Part shown: positions 35,041 to 45,869 of the stretch, piece after piece
Layout of the letters: the number at the start of each line of letters is the position of its first letter
How positions within the stretch are numbered: the stretch's first letter is position 1
Assembly: GCA_037349315.1 (NCBI GenBank)
Contig: JBAIAC010000006.1
Span: forward strand, 53,626,501 to 53,690,500
DNA: 64,000 nt
Source: Chelydra serpentina
Taxonomy: Eukaryota; Chordata; Testudines; Chelydridae
Reading direction: 5' to 3'
The notes under the pieces: generated by a model
Told to the model about the DNA's origin: nothing
What the model saw: only the letters and a program-made list of their open reading frames with translations
The model's database searches: none
Made by a program: the position numbers and the translations under genes

Positions 35041-35374
35041 GTGTGGTGGTTCTCAACTGTGTTCCACAGCTTCTTCAGGGAAAGCCCCTGGTGCGCCGGG
35101 CTGGTTTGTTGACCTGCTGCATCCGCAGATTTGGCCAGTCACGGCTCCCACTGGCCATGGTCCGCCGCTGCAGGTCAATGGGAGCTGCAGGATACAGTGG
35201 ACAGGCACATCCCCCAGCCTGTGCCAAATCCCGCAGCCCCCATTGGCCTGGAGCAGCGAACCGCGGCCAGTGGGAGCCACGACCAGCCGAACCTGCGGAC
35301 GCGGCAGGTCAACAAACTGGCCCGGCGCGCCAGGGGCTTTCCCTGAAGAAGCGGTGGACCACAGTTGAGAACCA
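35041..35374. mobile_element. hAT MITE nested in the hAT transposon
   Basis: Long inverted repeats of about 85-90 bp: the left arm runs tggttctcaactgtgttcca ... cttcttcagggaaagcccct, and the right arm is its complement ending accacagttgagaacca. It is flanked by atgctcta at 35033-35040 and 35375-35382, a perfect 8-bp duplication. It landed at the very end of, or just past, the transposase coding region, so the minus-strand frame 35309-35971 takes its last 20 or so codons from the MITE. Confidence 0.9.
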
Positions 35375-35379
35375 ATGCT

Positions 35380-37949
35380 CTATTGAGATGGTTGCAAGGC
35401 CGACCAGCCTCTCCTGTGTCATTGTGGAGCATAGATGTGTTTTTATTAACTTCAGCTTGGAGAAGTTGTGTTCTCCACTGGCAACTGTTACAGGAAGTGT
35501 TAGAAGTATGCACTGAGCAACAAAAGCATTTGGAAAGAGGGTGGTCATCTTATTTGTGCATATATATTCCAGAACAGCCTTTGGAGTTGATCCTGCTGAA
35601 ATGTATCTTGAAAGGACTTTCAGTTCATCACCTAAATCACTCGCATCAATATCGCGCATGTCATCATGTGTTAACACTGTCTCTAGTGCCCTGCATTGCT
35701 GGTGTAGGTCTTCTTCAGGTATAGTGAGGAGTTTTGGAATAGCAAACAACATCCCAAATATACTACTGTGTTCCTTGAGCTGCATGAAATGTTTTTCAGC
35801 TGATTGTATTGCACAATCTAGCACCTGGTTAAAGAATTCAACATTTAATTGATGTTTGGTGTCTCTTATGGGATTATTCCGTGCCTCGTAATCAAAATGT
35901 GTTCTTATTTGGTGACTCTTGTATTCTTGAATGGGTGGGAAAATAGCTTCAGTGTGAAGTTCCTCTGCCAACTTCTGTGCACCCTTCAGAACATTTTGAA
36001 ATCCCTCATCTGACTGGTAAGACTATAGATATGACTTTGCTTTGTCCAGTTGTTCCATTGCTCCACATATATCAAGGTCAACACCTTGGAGTCTCTTGTT
36101 TACAACATTTATTTCAAACAGTATGTCATGCCACAACACTAAGCCACACAGAAATTTGAATTTATGTACGTTTCTGGTGAGTCCATTTCCTTCCGCCACT
36201 GTTCTCCCACGAACAGTTCCTGTCATAGCATTATCCTCCATAACGGCAACTATGGCATCCTCTATCTTCCCAATTTGGTGTTCGATAGGCTTTATCGCAG
36301 CAGTAACAACCACATGGCAGAAGAGATAATGTCCTGGACTTCTTTTCCCATCGTGTGGCACTCAGTGGTTTCAGTGTCAGAGAGGATCTTCCCAGATGTT
36401 GCTTTAAAATTTGCCATGGATGAGTTGATGCAGAGAAAAATACATAGATGCTTTGAATTACATTAAAAAATTCAGCAGCCTCACTAGAAGCTAGATGCTG
36501 CATCACTGACCACCAAGTTCAATGAATGAGAACTTCATGGGACAAAAAAAGGTTGAGGGTTTAACTCTCAGATCCGTGTCTGCACTCCTCTGTTCTTTCC
36601 TCTCACGTTGGCACCATTATCGTAGCCCTGACCTCTCATGCCAGCTATTGCAATTCCCGTATCTTCCAGCTTTTTAAGAAGCACATTTGTCATACCAGCT
36701 CCTGTAGTATCATCAATGTCAATAAATTCTAGAAAATGCTCTCTGACAGTCACCATTGCAGGGACATTTTCACTAGGTTCTGTGTTGTTACAAAATGCAC
36801 CATTAAAGTCATTTGTTCTGTGTGGCTGATGTCAGGTGTGCAGTCCAGAATAACAGAGTAATATCTTGCTGACTTCAGATCTGCCACAATCTTCTGTTTG
36901 ACTTTTGTTGCCAGTAACTATATGATCTCATTTTGAATTGTTTTCCAAGATAGTGGTGTGTGTACATTTCTTGGCTCTTCTTAGATGCTCCTGGAGTACA
37001 GCATCAAACTCAGCCATCAGCTCCACAATTTTAAGGAAGTTTCCATTGTTTGGCACATACAGCTGATCTGAAATGCCACACAGTGCTAGGTTTCGGGTAG
37101 CAAGCATTCTCACAACGGCAATGAGCCTTTTCAGAACATTTTGCTGGTAAAGAGACTCTGATACAATCTTCTCTTGATGCTGATAATCTATGGTGGCCTT
37201 TAACCTTAGTCTCATCTCAAGATCTTTCCACTATGAAATGCTCTCTGGTGATTTGCTGCCTTCACATGGCATGCCAGATTTCTAGCCAGATTTTTCCAGT
37301 CCTTTATTCCTGTAGAACCCAATGTGGCTGGAACATTAGATTGAAAGAGTTTACAACAAAAACAGTATGCAGCATTCTGGGTTTTTGAGTACATAAGCCA
37401 TGGCCTCTCCACTTTGTCACCATTGGGGATTTCACACTAGTAATGTGTTGGATGGAAACTTCTATTTTCATTGTCTTTGGGGAACATGAAGTTTTTCACT
37501 TGCTGTGGCCCATGCAGTACAAGGAAGTCCCTCAGACTACTGCTCAAGTGGGTCCACAGTCCTGGGTCATCTAGATTTACGGAACTAAACTCAGCAGCAG
37601 CTGTTTCTTATGCCTCCACCACACTCTTCTCTGATCTACACTTTTCTTCAGGAATGTGCATGGTTCTATCCATTTGAGATGGAGATATGGATGCTGCAGT
37701 AGCTGCCAAGTCACCTGCACTCTGACTAACTGGAAGATCAGGCATCTCCTCACCACTCACATCCTCATTGGGGCTAGAAGACTCACTGTGAACATTTGTG
37801 TCTATGTATCTCAGGACAGCTCCTTCCTGCTTAGATAGAAAAGCTTCCTTTGCTTTCTTTCTTTTTCTGAATGCTGCCCCAGAGGGGCGTTTTCTTCTTT
37901 CACTCATGACTGCTGTTCTGTGCCAGCTATAGTGGCTCTCCACACTCAA
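35380..37949 (-). pseudogene. hAT transposase relic (TTF zinc finger, DUF4371-type, ZMYM-like)
   Basis: This is a broken transposase of the vertebrate hAT group that also gave rise to ZMYM-like host genes. Pieces in order on the minus strand: a basic N-terminus (MSERRKRPSGAAFRKRKKAK from 37907); a TTF-type zinc finger with AYCFCCKLF (37412-37212); the DUF4371 region with NLALCG and NNGNFL..VELMAEFDAV (37215-36928); the first catalytic aspartate in LDCTPDISH near 36840, in another frame; RGQGYDNGANV (36756-36568); SATRWE near 36350; IKPIEHQIGKIEDA (frame 36361-36023); and the C-terminal dimerisation block ASGEHNFSKLKLIKTHLCS (35971-35375). At least four frameshifts or stops separate them, so no protein can be made. 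Confidence 0.9.
36297..36345. repeat. 49-bp sequence duplicated outside the hAT element, copy 1
   Basis: These 49 bp (gcagcagtaacaaccacatg ... ctggacttcttt) are identical to 38535-38583, which lies beyond the hAT element's right end. In the transposase this stretch sits between the TRWE and IKPI motifs and carries the frameshift between frames 36231-36506 and 36023-36361. Confidence 0.85.
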
Positions 37950-38534
37950 TTGAAGGGGACAAATAAGCAGGCTGGTAGCAGGGCCTGAGTGAGGGAAGAT
38001 ATCAGCGTCTTAAGGGCCTAACTGTCTCCCACTACTTCAGTTGACTGCCTATTCTCCTCAAGTGGGTTCAGGGAAGCAGCAGGAAACAGGAAGCTCCCTG
38101 TGAAGCTGGTGTTAATCAGTCCAGGCTCCTGCGGGTGCTAGAGAGGTACATAAGAGGCTCCTCCTCATCTCTCTCCCTGCAGCTCCTGCTGCTTTCTGTT
38201 ATTCCCTCTCACCTTTTCTCCTTCCTGCCTGTTATGTTTCTTGTGCCCTCCTGCCTTCAGCACAGCACTCCACCATCTATGTGCATCTAGAGCAGAAAGA
38301 GTACATATGCACCAGCAGCAGACATAATTTTCTACACTCTCGGTCCTAGCGGCGCCCCCCCTCACAGTCTGGCACCTGAGGCAGCCGCCTCAGTTCACCT
38401 CATGGTAAGGCCAGCCCTGACAGGACATTGATTTATGCCAGTGTCACATACCTTGACATAAGAAATCTGTTCCCACAGAGGAAAAATTTAGCATCTACTG
38501 TTTCAACCCACGTAGGCAAAATCCCATCATTTTA

Positions 38535-38583
38535 GCAGCAGTAACAACCACATGGCAGAAGAGATAATGTCCTGGACTTCTTT
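38535..38583. repeat. 49-bp duplicated sequence, copy 2 (host flank of hAT)
   Basis: Identical to 36297-36345 over 49 bases; similarity stops abruptly at both ends. It begins 108 bases past the right target duplication of the hAT element. Confidence 0.85.
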
Positions 38584-38589
38584 GTCTTC

Positions 38590-40980
38590 CTCTACACAGG
38601 TCATTATATCCAGGGTCCAGGTAATATGGGAATGGGTTTGGAATGTCTTGCAGGGTGAAAATAAATACACATATAATAATTGGGAGCTATTTATAACATT
38701 GAAACAAAATATAACTGTGCTTATTAACTACTGCCACTGAACCTAGCACATGCAGCACCATAGCAAGAGTCTCTGCAACTTGAGCTAAAGGATTAACTCC
38801 ATTAGCTTGTAGCAGTAATGGGTTCCCATCCTGTTCATGGGTAAATTATTAGAGGGGAACACATGCTTTGATTCTGCTCCGGAGTAGGAAGCAGCACATA
38901 GCTGTGCTGTCCCAGGAGTGAATCAAGTGGAGACTTGAGACTTGGAGTCACAATTTATTCCAGGGTTACTCCCTTGCTCCAGGGGGAAGTAATCTGCTAC
39001 TGTGCTCTGCCAACAGCATGTTACTCCTTACTCTGTATCAGCAAAGCTATACTGGATGGTACATTGTGGGGAATAAAGACAAGTCTTCACCCATACCCTG
39101 TCCTGTCTGCCTTCTTCCTGGATAACTGTGCATAGTGCCTGTTCTCATGCTACCCGTTCTCCCCTTGCACTGTGGATCAATCTGGATACCCTGTGTAGAG
39201 GAGCAAGGAGACATTCTACATCACCTTACACTCTGGCAGAGAAATGAGTGATACTCTTGTCTTCATCTGTTGGGCTTCATCTTTCATCTGATGACCACAA
39301 AGTGTTAACTGAGCCTTATCACATCCCCAGGGAGGGAGGGAGGTTATCATTATATTCAATTTTCAGACTGGTAAATTGAGACAGAAAATGTTTAAATGAC
39401 TCACCCAAGTTCATGACACAAGGGACTTGAAGAGTAACGTAATGATAATGTAAACCTGTGCAGATGCTTTTTTTTTTTAACCAAAGTAAACTATGAAAAG
39501 GTAAATATTTGAAGTTTAATTTAACATAATTTGTTCCAGGATTTGCAGTGACATAGGATATTACCAGTGATGTTCAGAGAATTTCCATGGAAACTGAAAT
39601 TTACTGTGCAGTAAAATTCGCAATGGAAATCCTGATGCTTTTTCCTCAGAAGTTTTGGAAAAAGGTGATGTTGATGGTATGTTCTGAAGCATCAGTGTAC
39701 TGGTGTCTTCAAATGGTAATTCAGGCTCACAAAAATCTGTTTAGAGACAGATTAAATCACCTTTTTTCATGTCAGTAGGAACCCAAATTATACCTGACGT
39801 AAATCACATGACATCACTGAAGGTACACCTGAGATTAAATTATCCCAAGCTATTTTTCCTGACAAACTAGTGTCTGTTGCTTCCTGGCAACTGTTTTAAG
39901 ATAACAAAAGTACTGCACGATAGAGATACTTTCTATCTTTAAAATCAAACTACCTGAGTTATTTCAAGATAATGGAACTCTGGGCTAGGACTTTTTAACA
40001 CAAGATCTGGTGAAAGTTTAGTTGTTACCTTGTTGAACTCTCCCCCAAGGGGGGAAGAAGAAGAAGATAGTATTTGCAGTTCATATTAAGTGACTCTGTA
40101 CTACTTGCCACTATGAATAAACCTTAAATGTTACTGAACATCACAGCAAAGAATTGAGAACAACTTTCTAGTTTCCAGAGAAGAAAAGGAAACATTGTAA
40201 AGTAATAGCCGGACTAGTCAGTTTTCTCACTCCTCATCTTTCTCTGTCTCCGAACCCTTAACCTTGGAGATGAAAAGCTTCTTCCTAAGCCAGGATGTGG
40301 CACCTGAAAAGCAGATCCAAACCTGATTTAAAGGGAGCCTTCACCTAGGCAAGAATAAAAGTAGTATTGATGAAAGCTCTCCTAATTTTCTAAGGTCAAG
40401 TAGTGATGTAAATAAATATAACTAAATATTATACACTTGACTGTTATTAACTGTTCAGTTTGTGGGTCAAATCCCTGTAAGATGTTTATTGTATAATACA
40501 ATAGTTGTTGCTGAGATGATGGCTGCAGAATGTTTTACAAACTGTGCTGTAGGATGGTTTGCTTTATCGCTGTTAAAGTGAATACAAATTTTTAAGGTAA
40601 TAAATATTGATCTATGAGACTCTCTTTAAACACCCACACTTTTCTAAGCCTAACTCAGACATAAGAAAAAGGCTCCCAAGTTGATTTTAATTTTTTTAAC
40701 AAACTTGTGTTATGCTCTAGTAAAATAAAACCATTACAACACTAGCTGTCTTCCATGGAAACATGCCTATTTTGTCATTAGCAGTATTCTATTACTTCCC
40801 TTTTTAAAACTCGTTCTGTCCTATTCTTCAGCAACCATGCTCTTAGGAACCTGAATACTGTAGTGATTTTTAGCAATGATATTATTTCCCCCCATTACAG
40901 AAGCATACAGTGCAGACATAATTTTTAAGTGGCATATAATACTAAGATCTTTAAAAATTCAGGTCCTAGGTATTTCATAT
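38590..40980. other. Mostly unassigned; one MIR-like fragment at 39350-39430 (minus)
   Basis: At about 39357-39425, ttttcagactggtaaattga, gacagaaaatgtttaaatga and ctcacccaagttcatgaca look like a diverged minus-strand MIR core. The rest is AT-rich and unrecognised; short frames lack domains. Confidence 0.45.
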
Positions 40981-40982
40981 TG

Positions 40983-41145
40983 GGCACCCAAAACAAGTGC
41001 ATACTTTTGACTTTAATCCCCTTGTGCCTCAGTTCCCCATCTGTAAAATGAGGACAGTAATCCCCCCACATCTCATCAAAAGGGTGCTGTGCAAATAAAT
41101 TAATTAGTAATTGTGAAGCACTCAGATACTCTAGAGCCCGGTTTG
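40983..41145 (+). repeat. MIR SINE, 3' part
   Basis: ttgtgcctcagttccccatc and tgtaaaatgaggacagtaat are the MIR core, followed by gtgctgtgcaaataaattaa and gaagcactcagatactct of the tail. The tRNA-derived head is missing. Confidence 0.85.
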
Positions 41146-41469
41146 AATAGTGTGCAGTAAATTAGGCCTGGGGCCACACCTTGAACAATGAGGAGAAAAA
41201 GAAATATTGAACAGCTGATCATTAGGTGAGCATCGTCCCATCCTGTGCACTGAATAAGGCTGAGGTCCTATGGAAAAAAATTGTATGTGATCATCTGACT
41301 GAAGACTATCATAATGCATAGCACAAAGGGAGCAAATTCTGGTTGCCTGGGCATATTTCCTAACTTTTGAATGCTTGCTTTTGCATAGGAATTTAATAAT
41401 ATTCTCTTTTGTGTGTAATATCTGTATGTATATCACTTATCTGATGGTATTCATTCATACCTCTGCACT

Positions 41470-41646
41470 CAGGGCCGGCTCCAGGCACCAGACAAGAAAG
41501 CATGTGCCTGGGATGGCGCCTTGTAAGGATCAGGATTCTTGGGGCATCCGTGATCTTTTTTTTTTTCGCTTCGTCAGTCCTGCGGCGGCCATTTTTGTTT
41601 TTTTGGTTTTTTTGCTTGGGGCGGCAAAAAGCTAGAGCCGGCCCTG
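41470..41646. mobile_element. hAT MITE (CAGGGCCGGCTC family), copy 1
   Basis: Starts cagggccggctccaggcacc and ends ctagagccggccctg. It is flanked by tctgcact at 41462-41469 and 41647-41654, a perfect 8-bp duplication. The termini resemble those of the large hAT element at 34670-38419 (CAGGG.CGGC). The interior has gcttggggcggcaaaaag, shared with the copies at 48749 and 59174. Confidence 0.9.
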
Positions 41647-42355
41647 TCTGCACTGTCCAGCAGATCTAGCAGGCTGTACAAGGAGAGCTGGTGGGTCCCA
41701 GAAGGGTTATAGCCATAGCCTTGTGCACCAAAACACTCTGGCTTGCAATGTGTATTCATCAGGCAAAATGCCTCCCAATGCTCCTGGCTCTTTACTTCTC
41801 CCAGCGTTGACTTGTGACTGATGTTTTTTATTTAATACATTTGTTCAACCAATGCAGCTGAAAAGCAAAGGAACTGTTTCTTGTAATTTCATTTGAAAGT
41901 ATGAAGATTGGCAGCATCAGAATTTTCTTTGAACTGGTGACTGATTAAACTCTTTCTTCAGTGAGTTGCATTTCATATATAAATATTACAGGAAAATTGC
42001 TTAAATGAACTGTTCTATTAAATAGACTGACTGCATTCTCCCTGCAGTTAGTAGGAGGGAATGTTTTTTCTTTATTTTATATTGATTCCAATTGATTTTA
42101 TAAACAGACAAATATAGAAAATAACGACATCTAAATTTTGACGTGTATGCCCTGAAATATATGGTATGGTATGGTAATAAAGATCTAAACAGACAAGGAA
42201 TGTCTTATAAATACAACATTAAGATTAGTAATTAAATCATCATTAATATCAATGAACTCTTCAAAACCACTCTTATTCTCATTTATAAAACTGGATTTTA
42301 TTTTCTTATTTGCCTTTTGTTAGGCTTTTGACATTTTTCAAGTATATTGTTATTA

Positions 42356-42474
42356 GGGTGACCAGATGTCCCAATTTTATAGAACAGTCCCAACATTCAG
42401 GGCTTTTTCTTATATAGGTGCCTATTACTCCCCACCATCTGTCCCGATTTTTCACATTTGCTATCTGGTCACCC
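42356..42474. mobile_element. TA-target MITE (GGGTGACCAGAT family), copy 3
   Basis: From gggtgaccagatgtcccaat to ctatctggtcaccc, flanked by ta at 42354-42355 and 42475-42476. The inverted ends are perfect for 14 bases. Confidence 0.9.
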
Positions 42475-42479
42475 TAATT

Positions 42480-45400
42480 GTTATACAGATCACATGGCAT
42501 CTCACTGGCTTTTAAATGGATAAATATTATATAACAATGATGAGTGAGGCAATATCTTTTATTGGACCAGCTTCCCTAAGAGAAAACATAGTATGTTTAT
42601 TGTTGAGTTGTATGTGCCCACCATAAAACCTGTAAATTTCACATTCTTTTGTAGAAGGAGAAAACGAGAAGGATGGACTCAAATATTTTCATTAGGAGTA
42701 GCTCTTATGTACTCACTGTAATGGGAATATACTAGCTGATACTGTAAGATAACTCTTCACGCTCATTGCAGCTTTTAGTATTCTGATTTCCATTCAGTAT
42801 ACAATAATACGGTAGTAACCTATCTAGAAAATGTATTATGTTTATCTCCTAAAGCTGAATTCAACAATTAATTATCTGTTAAATTTAGCTCTTTGTGAAT
42901 TGTCTGAACAGACTGCAATTTTTATTAATATTTTTATGAAAACTTTTTATGCAAAAAAAATCAGCCTATGGATTGCTCATAAACAAGTTCCTATGATTTG
43001 TTCCCAAACACTTAGCACATGGCAAGTATTCCTTTGGGAATTCAACATGCATGAGTTGCTGTTTCAGTGGTAGGTTTGTTCATAGAAGGCACTGGTACTG
43101 TTTCTGTTGATGACTTACCCTTACAGAGTACTATCTCTGCTGCCTTGTTTCATCATTAATAGAGCTGGTTAACAAATTAAAAAAATAATTAAAACAAATT
43201 TCAAAATTGCTTCCATTTCAAAGGGTTTGAAAATAACCAATTTTTAGTACTTTGAATCCCTCCCCCAATTTTATCTAATTTTTAATGAAAAACATTATCA
43301 AAATTGTGTTTTTGTTAAATAACTACAATAACTATAAAACAATGTTGCTTATTCTATAATGGAAGAAGGCTCTAGATTCCAGCCTTTACAATGAAATACA
43401 GAAACTTCTTAGTTAAAACATATAATTTAAAAATATATTGGAAGTTTTGCCATTGTCTTCATTGGGAGAATGAGAAGGCCCAAAACAGATTCCTTAACTT
43501 GTTTAATATGTGGAAAAAGGATGTGTAAGGCCAGGAAAATGTCAAATGATGTAGCTTCAGTGTTCTCTTATCCTTTAGATTCTGCCTTAGAAGGTATTTA
43601 TTGATCTTGCCTTTATCATAAAAGCATCAGCAGGTGAAGGCAGGGAGACAATGATATCAAATAATTTTTTTATGGAGACAATGTACACATGGAAGAGCTA
43701 TTTTGAGGTTTTATTATTTTCTATTCATTTTAGAAAGCTTGCCAGCCCCAAGAATTGTCAACCATGTAATCATGATCAAAGTGATAAAAATAGCATTTAT
43801 TTATTCATGTAAGGATTGTGTTGGGGTGTCAGATCCTGACCCAAGAAAGGGAGAAAGGTATTACTGAGTTTTTCTGGGAAAAAAAAGTAAATATCTCCCA
43901 TGCTTTTCAAGGACATTTAGGAGCTTTCATGTCTAGATGGAGGGGCAGGCAGCTGGGAAGCAGGCCTTTAAAGGAAGTGTTTGGGTTAAGGGAGAGAATC
44001 TATATTACAAACAAAGATTGGAACAATTCTGTTCGGATCCCAGATGAAGATAAGATTTGCCCTTAGGGTTGAACTGTATAAAGGGTTAGAAACTATGCAT
44101 TTAGTCTACTTTGGACTCATAGCAGTGATTTGTTGTAGGGTCTCCAGGTGATTCAGGACCTGGACTTGGTTGATCCCTCCAGGGGGTGCGTAATAAACTA
44201 TCTATAGCTGCACTGTGCCTTAATGTAGTAATGTCATGCTATTCAATCTTAAGGTTGACTAGACCCAGGTGACTCTTCTGGGACTGCCAGGTAGCAGAAT
44301 ATATATATGAAAATGACATGCTCAGCCACGAGATTGTCAGGATAAAGTCCATTCTCTAAATATTCACTCATCCATCATTCCACCCTCACTCATCCACGCT
44401 TTCACCCTGCTAACTAAATCAGTGTAAATAGGAATAGGGAAGAGGAAGAAAGTCCGCTAAAAAGTGGGGGAGCTCTATGAAAGAGCATGGGGGAGAAAAT
44501 AATCTCCTGCTGTAGTATGCAAAAAAGACCCTGTGTTTAGGAGGGGAAAACCTTGAGCAAATGCTGCAGAAAAACTAAGAAATCTTGCTGGGAAAATGCA
44601 AATGGTCCTACTGTTCAATATTGCTAGATACATTTAAAAAAAAATCATTATACAGCAAAACTGAAAAACATCATGTCAGTTCTGCAACCATACTAGTTTG
44701 TTCTTGTGATCTCAGCAGACCTCTACATTTTAGACAATAATATGTTGGCACTATACCATCATCTGTGTCTCAAAGGGGAGAATTGAAATAATTCTTCCAC
44801 TTTGTGAATATGAACATTTGTATAAATAAATTGCATCTATGAACATGCAGAACTTGCATCAAGAATTCTCCCAAAGTGCCAGATGTTATTGCCCCGCAAC
44901 CAAATCTCATGAAACAGAAAGAATAATAAGATTTATCTTGAGCGTATGATGTAAAGAGAACAAAAAGTTAGATAGAGTCTATGACCATGAAGACACTGTC
45001 AATAGTGGTCTGTACAATGAAAGGCATAATACATTAATGGTTATTAATAACGACTTTATTAATAATGACTATATATTTTTGTACTGACCACCCCATGGTG
45101 ACCTCATGTATCGCAGTCCTTCAGCCTGTCCACATGCTGAGCTCCCATTAACATCTTTGGGAGTTTTGTGCACTCAAGTGCTCTGAGATTAGGTTCTAAA
45201 TTCCCAACACTATTGTCTGTTTTTACTGTGTATTCATGATAAGTCTTTTGTTGCATTTGGAAAATGTACATCAGCATAGTCTTCCTCCGTGGTTTTGTTT
45301 TCACAAACTACAAAACAAACAGGTTTTTATGACAGTTAAGAGCAGACAAAGAAATAGGGGAAAACAGCCCTAATGACACAGTTAGCACCAGCAGAGAAAA

Positions 45401-45725
45401 AGCATAAATGCACCTGTACCCTAGAGTATAGGAAAACAAATAGATGTTAGCTTGGGCCTTTCCTTCTCAGACCAGAATGGGGCAGCATTATCCAAGCAAA
45501 CTCTAGTTGTGACTTTGCTAGTGAACTTTCAGGATGAAATATCAGTAGGTAGCACAGAAAACAAACTTGTTAGAATTTATCTGTAACCAGTTCAGTCAAA
45601 AATGATTGCTTAAGAAAAAAATCGAGTTCCCACAACAATATTAAACTCGATGCTTCCAGTTGTTTAGTTGAGAAAGTTCACACACTGCATCATAACATCT
45701 GGGAAGATAAGGATGTCATTGATTA
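42480..45725. other. 3.2 kb largely unassigned, AT-rich
   Basis: A fragment at 42540-42580 (gtgaggcaatatcttttatt ggacc) resembles the start of a common reptile repeat. Around 43800-44220 the sequence looks retroposon- or LTR-like, with aataaactatc at 44191, but termini were not found. No gene seen. Confidence 0.35.
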
Positions 45726-45734
45726 ATGACGGAA

Positions 45735-45865
45735 GGCCAGATTTGAAAAGGTGTTTAGGAATTTAGGAATTTCAATGGGAGTTAGGCACCTAGGTGGTTA
45801 GTGGGATTTTCAGAAGTACCTTTCTGCATCTTTAGGCATGATTACCTTTAAAAATCTGGCCCTGA
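45735..45865. repeat. Palindromic short interspersed repeat
   Basis: The left arm gccagatttgaaaaggtgtt taggaa pairs with the right arm ttacctttaaaaatctggcc; the middle carries gggagttaggcacctaggtg. The element is almost wholly fold-back and has no coding capacity. Similar text occurs at 558-658 and 63236-63340. Confidence 0.6.
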
Positions 45866-45869
45866 ATGC

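Larger units (their letters stand above)
34670..38419 (-). mobile_element. Complete-ended hAT DNA transposon, 3.75 kb, inactive
   Basis: The element starts cagggtcggcccac and ends taaggccagccctg, giving CAGGG.CGGCC / GGCC.GCCCTG inverted ends. It is flanked by acaggaca at 34662-34669 and 38420-38427, a perfect 8-bp target duplication diagnostic of hAT. Subterminal text on both sides shares ggcac.tgaggc and a run of gcgccccccc type. A transposase relic occupies most of the interior on the minus strand, with its N-terminus near 37907, and a smaller MITE is nested at 35041-35374. Finding both ends and the duplication shows a single insertion that later decayed. Confidence 0.93.

Noticed and set aside
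35043..35516. 157-codon plus-strand frame
   Set aside because: It crosses the nested MITE at 35041-35374 and lies antisense to the hAT transposase C-terminus.
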